This document shows positions 35,217 through 44,110 of a DNA stretch of 64,000 nt, in pieces. The stretch lies in the NCBI GenBank assembly GCA_029168955.1, contig JAPDOI010001712.1:1-64000 (forward strand), given 5' to 3'. Below the pieces are notes generated by a model. The model saw only the letters and a program-made list of their open reading frames with translations. It was not told the origin of the DNA and did no database searches. Within the stretch, counting starts at the first letter, position 1. Every line of letters starts with the position of its first letter. Made by a program: the position numbers and the translations under genes. The stretch comes from Aplectana chamaeleonis. Lineage: Eukaryota; Nematoda; Chromadorea; Rhabditida; Cosmocercidae.

Positions 35217-35682
35217 AGGCAATGTTCACAAAGAAAAAGTTACACCTTTTTTTCGGCTAAAACGTAAGCTTTGGGTCCCTCTGAGAAGATTAAGAACGGA
35301 AGTGCGACGAAAAACGGCCGGTAAGTGGGTGAAAATCTCGCGGGCCAGCCAACCCATTGGGCCACTCCGCCCACGTCCTATAACAGTTTCCCTGGATTCG
35401 TGGTTGGATGAGCGATGGTTTCAGATCAAGAGCCCCGTTCTTCCCTTCATTCTCAACGTCTCTCTTTACTCAGGTCAGCTCGCACCCATCGGCTGCAAAA
35501 AAAACGGGAGTTACAAGCCTCGGACAACTCGTCCACAATGCTTCCCTAGCTGAGTTTTAAGTGGCCATAACTTGGTTTCCAGGGGTCTTGTACGATTCCA
35601 GGGACATCATTGAAATCAGCATGGGACCGTTTTCAAGATAGGCTGAAAAACAGAAAAACGACTTTTATCATGAACACTGCCT
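35217..35682. mobile_element. TTAA-flanked MITE, family A, inside the LINE
   Basis: Ends AGGCAATGTTCACAAAG and ATCATGAACACTGCCT with TTAA at 35213-35216 and 35683-35686. The interior (GGGAGTTACAAGCCTCGGAC, GGTCTTGTACGATTCCAGGG) matches the interior of family B. Confidence 0.85.
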
Positions 35683-35701
35683 TTAACCGAAACTCAGTGA
35701 T

Positions 35702-36387
35702 TTAATAACTGGGGAACCAGAGCAAGGAAGTGCCCATTGTCGGATAATCAGGAGTTTCTGAGAATTCAAACTGGGTAACCGCAACTGAGCTGAAAGATTT
35801 TTGAAACTCCGTTGCAAAAACGTTGGCTTTAGATTCATTCGACGTGATTACTTTGCCATCTGAATTAACAAAGCTACACAATGTATGCTTATCAGATAGC
35901 CTAGATCTGATATATTTGGATAAACCGTTTTTCCTCCTAGACTCGGTAAGTTTACGCTCGACGTACGAATGGTATTTGAACAGGGCCTTTTCAGTTTGGC
36001 TGTGAAATGCCCTATAATTGTCCCAAGACTGTATTGTTCGGGTAGACTGCCAGATCCCAGAGCGAATCACGCTGCAGCATCACAGAAGACTTCCAGGAGA
36101 CTTTCTGACAGTCGGGACGAACAGATCTATAGAATGTTGTAGGACAGCTATAAAGAACTCGTACATGTCACCACTGTTGATAAAGGGGAAAAACATCCCA
36201 GCCAATCTACACTGCTCAAATATGCGCAGATTTCATGATTGCCGGATTTATAGTCTTCAACAAAACAGAATTGGTTTCTCGTTCTCAGTATGCCAAGTTC
36301 AAACCTCACCGCGGAGTGGTTGCTAGACTCTACAGGCGAAATAACAGAGACCTGTTGGAGAAGTTGTTTTTCATTGCAAAAAACCAA
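35702..36387 (-). pseudogene. LINE fragment: endonuclease end and inter-domain region
   Basis: On the minus strand 36387-36148 contains SSNHSAVRFELGILRTRNQF, the end of an apurinic-type endonuclease with the conserved S-x-H-S motif. Next, 36070-35702 encodes SWDNYRAFHSQTEKALFKYH and SDKHTLCSFVNSDGKVITS, typical of the region between endonuclease and reverse transcriptase in CR1-like LINEs. Frames are broken between the two pieces. Confidence 0.7.
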
Positions 36388-36524
36388 ATCGAGGTATGAA
36401 TCACCCCTAGTGGGGAAAGTTACTTTTTGCTCCTAATCATGCGCCTGACATGTTCGAAGAAAAGCATCAGAAACACCAGATATTTCCGCATATCCAGTGC
36501 ACCATTTTACATCGGGGTAGTTAA

Positions 36525-37010
36525 AAGCAGTGTTCACGATAAAAAATGTGTTTCAGTTTCCACTAGAAATGGGAAGTGGAGGGGCACACTGTAACGTTGA
36601 CGTCGAAAGAACCCATGAAAACGAGCCAGGAAACGCTCCAAAAGAGCCCGAAGTTGCCACTTCGAGCGCAAGGCAAACCCCAGAAGCGCAACACACGCCC
36701 ACCGACGTGAACAAATGAACGCTCGAGATCGTGAGAAGAGCGATGATTTCCAATCATTAGCCCTGTTCTTCCCTTCATTCTCAGCTTCTCTCTTCACTCA
36801 GGTCAGCTCGCATAGATCAGCTGCAAAAGACGGAAGTTACAAGCCTCGGACAACTCGTCCACCATGTTCCCTTAGCTCAATCTTTGAAGGACCATAACTC
36901 CGTTCCCAGAAGGTCTTGTACGACTTCAGAGACATCATTGGAATCAGCATGGGGCTCATTTCAAGAAAGGCGGAGAAACAGAAAAACGATTTTCATCGTG
37001 AACGCTGCCT
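36525..37010. mobile_element. TTAA-flanked MITE, family A, inside the LINE endonuclease
   Basis: Ends AAGCAGTGTTCACGAT and ATCGTGAACGCTGCCT with TTAA at 36521-36524 and 37011-37014. Removing it with one TTAA joins HFMLGDFN to YPDVKW, restoring the hallmark GDFNYPDxxW endonuclease motif. Confidence 0.9.
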
Positions 37011-37149
37011 TTAAAGTCGCCAAGCATGAAGTGGCTCCTAGAGAGGTACAGAAATCACTTATAACCTTATTGAGAGTATATCAATTGGCTGACTTACAGT
37101 GAGGAGTGCAATGCCTTCTAACTAACGTAACCTCCCTTAGTATTTCGAA

Positions 37150-37640
37150 AATCAAGAAGTGGACCTGAAATCCGTGATATGTGTCCCAAATAATTCCCAC
37201 AGAGAAATTTTGAGCTAAATCTGAGACTTCGACCAAACAACCGTATACCCATCGTGGCATACCATAACCCAAGAAAAATCGATTAATGAGCCACAGATTT
37301 GTGGTAAACTGTCCAGATAATCCCTATGTAGCAGTTTTGAGGCTATTTTATCGTATTTTATCGTAGCATTACGGAAATGGTCAAAAGTCGCGCTTGCCCA
37401 GCAAAATTTCCCCCATTGGGAAGCTTGGACCAAAAAGCCGAAATTCCTGAAAAATCGAAAACGCTCCTCAGATTTGTAATCAGCACCGAAAAAAACCCTT
37501 AGAAAAGTTTTTAGCTAAATCCGAAACAATTTTTCGGAACACCCTAAGAATTGCCGTTCGGGTACCACTTTTCTCTTCGCAGAGCTATTAAAATACCCAA
37601 ACTTGGAAATCTTCTGTTAATCTCTGAGGCATACAGGAAA
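37150..37640. repeat. Dispersed repeat (AAATCTGAGACTTYGACCAA type)
   Basis: Shares ordered blocks with 27990-28330 and 53690-54170: AAATCTGAGACTT, ACCGTATACCCA, AAAAATCGATTAA, GGTCAAAAGTCGCG, TTTCCCC and CAGATTTGTAATCAGCACC. These are old copies with no defined ends. Confidence 0.65.
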
Positions 37641-38005
37641 TTTGGAACACGAATTATGGACTGGACAATGCCTACAACATCCAGAACATGGTTTTCTAAA
37701 ACATTGAGGAGTAAGTATAACAAGCCCTAGTTAGATACTTTTGAAATGCTCAACTGTGACTACAAGTAACCTCAAGGCAACACATTACGTTTAACTAGCA
37801 CGTGATTTGGTCTCATCCCTCCCTCCTCTGATCACGCAGAGGACTCAGATAAAACCCTGATGGAAGTTTTGTAGTTACCTGGTCCGAGGAGGCTTGCCCT
37901 CCTTGCTTCAAAACTGTAAACCTAGTGAGCAAGATCCACAATAGCAGAAAACCATCACGTATCTCAATAATGAGGGGAAGGAGAGCACCCGTTATGATAT
38001 CACGG
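37641..38005 (-). other. Possible downstream exon region of the gene starting at 38162
   Basis: On the minus strand the sequence VLKQGGQASSDQ (about 37910-37876) lies between GGTTTACAG and CAG|GTAACT and is a possible small exon. Its joining phase depends on which donor is used after 38014. The rest shows no convincing exon. Confidence 0.25.
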
Positions 38006-38013
38006 CTGGATAC

Positions 38014-38205
38014 CCCGAAAATCGGAACATCCCCGATGTTTTGTCGGGGTTCCCGAGCTGGTGCGATTTTCCCCAGAATTTTAGTCTGAGTAGTAAACAA
38101 ATGATTTTCTCAACCACGAAAACTACCTCTTTAGTTGTGTTCTTCGAGGCTCCCGAACCCATCTTGAGCCTTCTCCTAATTGTTTTCGAAAACTTCACGG
38201 TGTCT
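38014..38205 (-). CDS. 5' end of a gene with N-myristoylation signal, probably trans-spliced
   Basis: On the minus strand a strong nematode acceptor (GAGTTCCTTTCAG, ending at 38206) is followed by 43 bases of leader and ATG at 38162. Exon 1 (38162-38127) encodes MGSGASKNTTKE. The donor GAG|GTAGTT and acceptor TACTACTCAG define a 41-bp intron. Exon 2 (38085-38014 or slightly longer) encodes TKILGKIAPAREPRQNIGDV then PIFG, with a possible donor GGG|GTATCC. M-G-x-x-x-S at the start fits the N-myristoylation consensus, implying a membrane-attached cytoplasmic protein. The family is not recognised. Later exons were not reliably found and may lie beyond the repeats to the left. An alternative is a retrocopy-free 5' fragment of a broken gene. 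Confidence 0.5.
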
Positions 38206-39600
38206 CTGAAAGGAACTCTTTTTAGCGAAGTGAAACAGAAAACAGACCGAATAATTTTAACGGAATCCGAAGAGAGGGTTTTTGACTCACTCCAGTATTG
38301 CACAACGAGAATACGAAATAAGGCTGCGATGCTGTCATATTCCAACGAAACGACCGCTCACCATGGAGACATCAGGTCGGAGACGTGTGGCATGAGCTCT
38401 TTTGTTGCTACGTTTCTTTGGCGTTCAAATAAAGCACCCAAACTCCAGAAGTAACAGACAAAACGGCGTTTCGATATTTGCAGCTCTTCCCAATACTGTA
38501 AGGCCGGGAAAAAAACACACCCAAATCAAGATTTCACCTACCCAGGGATTCCAACCCCTTCTCAAAATCGGAGAGTGTTCCGCACCCAGGTCAGAATTTT
38601 TAAGAAATTCCAGGTGTTCAATATATGGCCGAACATCCGAGAACTGCACCCTTTACCACCAAGTTATCCGATATAGTTCCAAATATTTTATTGGGGGATC
38701 AAACGTTTTCCACCAAATAAGGTGAATCCCCGGTGAGCTTTTGATTTCCCATTATCAACGGAGGCAAAGCGGTAGGCCTAGGTGAAATATAACTGGTGAT
38801 AAGGATGTTCTGACGAAAAAGCGACCTCTTTTTCATGTGATATTCACGAGCTTACTACATAGAAATGCCCTAGGACTTAACCACCATCGGCCCCCAACGA
38901 TAACATAATCCAAGAAAACATCTGTTGTTGAGAGGCCAAACCCTTCGATTTTATAAGCGTAGGCGGTCCGAATCCAAAAAATAGCTGCAATAAGGGAGAT
39001 TATTGTTAATGAGGATTTTAAGGTTAGCATCGGGCAGATGAGCACTTGTGGACTCGCCAGAGCAAATTGTCACATTCCCACTCCTTTCACCGGACAACGC
39101 TAAATTTTCCACTATTATCAAGTCAAGCGCGACTCTTATTTGACATTTCTGCTTTCGCTATTCTTCTTGACTTACACTCAAATTTTGCACATTTTGCACT
39201 AAAAATTTTTCATTTCCCAACATTTTACATAGAGTGAGTGACCCATGGAGCTTGATGTGCAGGTAGAAATGCTCCGATTAACGGTTTGCAGCAGTTAGTC
39301 TCTGCTCATCAAGTGAAACTGAGTTGAAAGACACTAGAGTGACCACAAATTCATATTTTTTCTGAAGAAAAGGTTCTAGGAATCACGTGCTCTTGTCATC
39401 CACACAGCGATCAAGTTCGCGCCCAGAAACTTTATAGAAAGTGCTCTGCCAGCGCTTAGCTAGATGCCTCACACGGAAACCGGAGATGTCCAGGATTTCG
39501 GAGGCATCTAGTCTAATTTTGACACGAAAAATTACGTAAAATACGGAAAGTTTAGCATCAGTTGGTAAAATTTTAGCTACAGCGCCCGCATATTCTACCT
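38206..39600. other. Upstream region of the 38-kb gene; no other gene recognised
   Basis: Presumably outron and promoter for the minus-strand gene in its first few hundred bases. No TATA-like element was singled out. A minus-strand frame at 38833-39045 (LIAAIFWIRTAYAYKIEGFG) has a hydrophobic start but no splice support and is not called. Confidence 0.4.
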
Positions 39601-40200
39601 AAATTCTGGTTCTCAGAAAAACGAAAACAAGTTACTTGTAACATAAAAGGCCGAAAACAAGTTACTCGTAAAATATCCGAGGCGATGTAAGTTACCTGCG
39701 ACTTATCTCCGGTCATTTAACTTACATGTAACATAACGGCGGGATACTGCGTGCGCTGCGCCTCCGATATGTTACATGTAACTTAAGTGACTTGAGATGA
39801 GTCGCAAGTAACTTACATCTGCTTAGATATGTTACAAGTAACTTGTTTTCAGTTTCTGAAAGGATACTGCGTGCAGTGCGCCTCCGATATGTTACATGTA
39901 ACTTTAATGGCACAATACTAGTCGCAAGTAACTTAAATCGGCCAAGAAGATATTTCCAAGGCTGATGTACGACGCACTGGCGGGGTCAGCCTTACGACTG
40001 CTGTTGCTGTTGGTTCAATTATCCAAGTTTGAAGTACTTGACCCCACACCAGCATGGAAATCTCTGCACATCATTTTTTGCGTCGTGTGTGGTCGGGGAC
40101 GCGCCTTCTGCGTCGCGTGTCGTGTGCGTCGCGTGATGGCCACCCATAGTGAAAATTCAAATGTAACTTACGTATAATATAAATTTAAGTTACATGTAAT
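39600..40200. repeat. GTTACATGTAAC-rich palindromic repeat tract, left part
   Basis: Variants of AAGTTACATGTAACTTA occur every few tens of bases (39634, 39660, 39720, 39770, 39825, 39890, 40160, 40190). A larger unit of about 125 bp is visible (GGATACTGCGTGC then CGCCTCCGATATGTTACATG at 39743 and 39861). The tract continues after the Tc3-like element at 44018, so that element is inserted in it. Confidence 0.75.
40012..40110 (+). ncRNA. Candidate divergent spliced-leader (SL1-like) RNA gene or pseudogene
   Basis: Positions 40012-40033 match the 22-base nematode SL1 leader at 19 of 22 bases (differences at leader positions 5, 11 and 22). The leader is followed directly by GT (GTACTTGACCCC), as in SL RNAs. 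ATTTTTTG at 40073-40080 lies 39 bases after the donor, close to the expected Sm-site distance, and is followed by a possible small stem (GCGTC with GACGC). The 5' leader end can pair with TTGACC after the donor, resembling stem I. The stem after the Sm-like site is weak, and no 5S or other SL gene is nearby. A pseudogene or a chance match cannot be excluded. Confidence 0.35.
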
Positions 40201-40939
40201 ACACTGCGTTTCATATCTATAGGTCCACCTACGAATTCCGTAGTTTTGTGTTTCACTCTAACTCAAATGTTATGCAGTGGTCACCTACAAAATCAGCGTC
40301 CTCGAAAACTTCTATGAAGAACCGTAGACGCGATTTCAGATTTGGTACGAATTTTAAGAGCCCGAAGTTTGAAAAACACCCGTTTCAAAACTATAGGTCC
40401 ACTAAATGAAATCAAAGTTTTATTACGACAACCAACAAAAATCAGCGATCTAGTAACTTGTCTGTCCTCTTTGTTTCAAAATAACTTCAACTAATCGCTT
40501 CAGCATACAATACCGGCCACAACTTCTGTCCCAAAGCGCGTCGGCGACGCGAAATCGCGTCGAAAACGCCGTTTTCGTTCGGAGTGGACTTTTCGAGAAC
40601 CTGGAAAAACCATTCGATTCCCCTCGATGAGGAGATTCCGACTGTATGTTCAGACTTGAGAAAAACTCACGTCTTCACCTAGTTATGGCCTATTTCCCCT
40701 AAAAGGAGTCAAAATCTTTGTGAGTGGTTACTTTTTCAATCTGAAAACACTAATCGCTTCCTCTCATCGTCCTGATTCCAAAAATCTTTTCAAGTTTAGA
40801 AAATTGTTACTTCTTGACATAGTTATGGCATATTTTGCCCACCCAAAGAGTAAGAATGCTCCATCAACGGCGAAACAAGAACGTGAGCATTCCCAGTATA
40901 TTTGTGTCGTAATTCTGACTTCAAAGCTGTTACTCACCT

Positions 40940-41865
40940 CGGTAAAAATGTTTTTTTGCTAATAAAACGTGGATTCAACATTTCCCTGGTACTGATTGAT
41001 TGCCGAAGATTGCTCAATGATGAGTCATACTCATCGCAGGGAAACGAATAAATGCTGTGCGCGCCGCGACTGCGCGCGCTGACTGGGTGGTCTGCATCCG
41101 CAGAATCACTCACCGACAACAGAGAATTTTCAGAATGGTTCTGTTGGATATTTCTTTTTAAATTGAGCTAATACGGAGGATTTTTCTCAACCAAGTGAAA
41201 ATTCATTTTTCTCCTAAAACGAGGATTCCATTCTTTCCTTGTGTACATTCCCGGAAGATTGCTCAATGATGAGTCACACTCTTCGCAGGGAAACGAATTA
41301 ATGCTGTGCGCGCCGCGACCGCGCGCGCCGACTGGGTGGTCTGCATCCGCAGAATCACTCACCGACAACAGAGAATTTTCAGAATGGTTCTGTTGGATAT
41401 TTCTTTTTAAATTGAGCTAATACGGAGGATTTTTCTCAACCAAAGGAAAATTCATTTTTCTCCTAAAACGAGGATTCCATTCTTTCCTTGTGTACATTCC
41501 CGGAAGATTGCTCAATGATGAGTCACACTCTTCGCAGGGAAACGAATTAATGCTGTGCGCGCCGCGACTGCGCGCGCTGACTGGGTGGTCTGCATCCGTA
41601 GAATCACTCACCGACAACAGAGAATTTTCAGAATGGTTCTGTTGGATATTTCTTTTTAAATTGAGCTAATACGGAGGATTTTTCTCAACCAGGTGAAAAT
41701 GCATTTTTCTCCTAAAACGAGGATTCGATTCTTTCCTTGTGTACATTCCCGGAAGATTGCTCAATGATGAGTCACACTCTTCGCAGGGAAACGAATTAAT
41801 GCTGTGCGCGCCGCGACCGCGCGCGCCGACTGGGTGATCTGCATCAGCAAAATCACTCACCGATG
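40940..41865 (-). repeat. 249-bp tandem repeat, coding-like on the minus strand
   Basis: Units restart at 41159, 41408 and 41657 (TTAAATTGAGCTAATACGGA), with a more diverged unit at 40940-41158. On the minus strand each 83-codon unit is open except for one TAG after VEKNPPY. It contains SVSDSADADHPVGARGRGAH and NSFPCEECDSSLSNLPGMYT, with a CxxC knuckle. Differences between units are few and often silent or conservative. It may be a captured and amplified exon, or just a repeat with a length divisible by three. Confidence 0.7.
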
Positions 41866-42304
41866 GCGTAGTGTTAGAAAAGAATTTAGTAAACCAGGGA
41901 CAAACCACCCATAACGCTAACTCCTGTTTGGATTGTCTCTTGATGCTGATTCAATACGGACCACCTGTTCAGATAACTGCTTTCTTTTCTGAGTCGACCA
42001 CCGTTCCGTCTCGCTATAGCAATATCTCAGAGAACACCCATGATGTTTACTCCTCTCCCATTTCGACCTTTGGTCTTTCAGATACCGCGATTTCATAACA
42101 CTGACTGTGCAGTCCGTCTCCGCTCCTCGAATTCTATTCGGTTTTGGGGGACTGTCTTCGAGCGAGGCAGTACAGGCATCGAGGAGTGCGTCAGAGAGAG
42201 GAGAGCAATAGCGTGGAGAGCGCGGACAACCGAGAAATTGAAGGGAGACCATCGCCAAAACGGAATTCATATAGAACTAAGAAAGATTAAGAGTCAAATC
42301 TCAC
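41866..42304. other. Unique interior of the foldback element
   Basis: A minus-strand frame at 42270-41917 (117 codons, SDALLDACTASLEDSPPKPN) is open but has no recognised domain. A second frame enters the 249-bp repeats through TTPSVSDFADADHP. It might hold exons of a captured host gene; the evidence is weak. Confidence 0.35.
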
Positions 42305-42742
42305 ACTTTTCCAGGTACAGAGACAGCTTTGAAGTCAGAATTACGACACAAATATACTGGAGATGCACACGTTCACGTTTCGCCGTTGATAGAGTGGGTA
42401 AAATAGGGTGGGTAAAATATGCCATAATTATGTCAAGAAGTAACAATTTTCTAAACTTGAAAAAATTTTTGGAATCAGGATAATGAGTGGAAGCGATTAT
42501 CGTTTTCAGATTCAAAAAGTAACCACTCACAAAGATTTTGACTCCTTTTAGGTGAAATAGGCCATAACTAGGTGAAGACTTGAGTTTTTCTCAAGTCTGA
42601 ACATACAGTCGGAATCTCCTCATCGAGAGGAATCGAATGGTTTTTTCAGGTTCTCAAAAAGTCCACTCCGAACGAAAACGGCGTTTTCGACGCGATTTCG
42701 CGTCGCCGACGCGCTTTGGGACAGAAGTTGTGGCCGGTATTG

Positions 42743-43862
42743 TACTTTGGACCAGATTTTTGATCACGGTGTGTTCCACTGATACACAGGCGTTGGCGAT
42801 CGACTCCTTCAGCTCGTCGATTGTGGCGTACTAATTAGCGTCGCTGTAAATCTTGTGCACAATGATGGCCCAGAGGTTCTTCGTAGGATTGAGATCAGGT
42901 GGACACGCACGCCAACGGAGAAACTCTATTTTGCTCCTTGCAAGCCATGCTGACGTCGACCGACTGGCATGGATAGCAGCGTTGTCGTGCATAAAAGTGA
43001 AGGCCTGGCGTCGATGCCTTCGGATAAACGGCAGAAGACGATCCTCTAGAACCTTCTCGTAGTCCTCGGAGTCCATACGGCACGAAACGAATGCAAGCTC
43101 GAGTTGACCAGATCTACAGAATGCACCCCAAACCATGAGCGATCCACCACCAAAGTTGCGTCGAGAGAAGACACGCGGTGGCTTCCGTAGATCGCGCCAG
43201 TTACCTCTTCCACCATCCGGTCCGTCCAGATTGAACTTTTTTTTTGTCGCTCTAGATCATCTGAAGCGTTTGGGATAATTGGGGCCACGGAGCAGCATAT
43301 GAGCAAGATCGCCTTACCTTTGACCAATCCCTTGTGATGTTTTGGGTAGCAAACTGGAGGCGGGTCGCCTTGTTCCGTTCCGTCAGTCTTGGTACAAGCT
43401 TCATTAATTCTCTACTGAAGTTTTCTCGCGACTGAACTGCCCTCCAAACCGTACTTTTGCTCGTCGAAAGCGAAAATATTCGTGCAAGCAGTTGAGACTC
43501 ATCGTCGAGTTCGATAGAAGGCGTCAGATTTTTTTTATCATGCTCCGAAAGCAGCCTCGAACACCCTTCAGGGTTCTTCTTCCGATATCGCTCAGGATCC
43601 CGTAGGTAGTTGTTGATACAATTGTGCGATCGTCCAGGATGCTCCGCAATCCCCCTTCTCGACCACCCAACCGCGTTGAGCGCTTCCGTTTAAGATTGTT
43701 TATCCGAAGACAGGCGATTTCCACCAGGCATACCATGCACGACTTTGGGGAAGTCCGTATATAACCCCTGTTCTCCAGTCTCATTTGTATTAGCAAAAAA
43801 AAGAGAATTTTCTTCGATGGACCTATAGTTTTGAAACGGTCACAATTCTGTCTATCATTCAC
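42743..43862 (-). pseudogene. Tc3-like transposase, degenerate
   Basis: On the minus strand fragments appear in order. First is a helix-turn-helix region with CINNYLRDPERY-like sequence in shifted frames (43860-43500). Then ITRDWSK (43335) is followed by a GTAAGG...TTCAG intron-like gap, KFNLDGPDGG (43235), RRNFGGGSLMVWGAFC (43150-43115), HDNAAIH (42985) and PPDLNPTKNLW (42890). The second catalytic D is present in HDNAAIH. The third position of the DD34E triad, which should be E 35 residues later, is K (NPTKNLW). Frameshifts occur in the N-terminal half. The C-terminus reads VIKNLVQS up to 42743 and resumes beyond the nested element. Confidence 0.85.
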
Positions 43863-44017
43863 GGGAACCTAATAAAAAATCATGGATGGGCAGGAGGATT
43901 TTATCAGGGTTTCAAAAGATGACGTTTCCGATGGTAACACCCACAGAACACCAAAATGTACGGCGAGCCCGGAAATTCAGAAATTCTTGGGTGGACCTAT
44001 AGTTATGAATCGTAGTG

Positions 44018-44110
44018 TATAAATGTATGTTACATGTAATATAAATGTATGTTACATGCAATACACATGTAAGTTACTTGAGACATTCAAGTAAGTTACA
44101 TTTGTATTGC
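44018..44110. repeat. GTTACATGTAAC-rich palindromic repeat tract, right part
   Basis: Continues the tract of 39600-40200 with TATGTTACATGTAATATAAA and TGTAAGTTACTTGAG. Its presence on both sides shows the transposon landed inside the tract. Confidence 0.7.

Larger units (their letters stand above)
32770..37140 (-). mobile_element. CR1-like LINE, decayed and interrupted by five MITEs
   Basis: Pieces of one non-LTR retrotransposon lie in order on the minus strand: endonuclease GDFN|YPDVKW (37020 and 36520, joined across a MITE), endonuclease end SSNHSAVRFEL (about 36310), the inter-domain region (36070-35702), and the reverse transcriptase motifs. The latter are PENYRPISLTS (about 35010), YFDFSRTFDKVP (34465), SGVPQGG (34290), MYADD (34182-34193) and the thumb NNFTRKLILRTTG (33730). 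The C-terminus RRVQLGLPTLLSRR and FEILTGKIP (33300-33460) follows. Several stops and frameshifts show it is dead. The motif set and C-terminal LxSRR signature fit the CR1/Jockey group. Four TTAA MITEs and one TA MITE interrupt it, each at a place where the reading frame resumes on the other side or nearly so. Confidence 0.85.
40508..42742. mobile_element. Foldback element with 430-bp inverted repeats and internal 249-bp tandem repeats
   Basis: The left arm (40508-40945) starts CAATACCGGCCACAACTTCT. The right arm (42305-42742) is its reverse complement and ends GTTGTGGCCGGTATTG. TA flanks both sides. The middle holds four copies of a 249-bp unit (40940-41865) and a unique stretch (41866-42300). 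No transposase is recognised. TA target choice fits a Tc1/mariner-mobilised element. Confidence 0.85.
40202..44017 (-). mobile_element. Tc3-like DNA transposon, degenerate, split by a nested element
   Basis: Ends CACTGCGTTTCATATCTATA and the inverted TATAGTTATGAATCGTAGTG share about 33 of 39 terminal bases including ATAGGTCCACC, with TA on both sides. The transposase lies on the minus strand at 43860-42743 and finishes at 40505-40440 on the far side of the nested insertion at 40508-42742. The insertion site is inside the palindromic GTTACATGTAAC tract. Confidence 0.85.

Noticed and set aside
38833..39045. Hydrophobic minus-strand frame with a similar peptide (AIFWIRTAYA / AFIVWIRTGYA) near 44180
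   Set aside because: The two share only a short stretch, with no splice signals or domain. Probably a dispersed repeat translated by chance.
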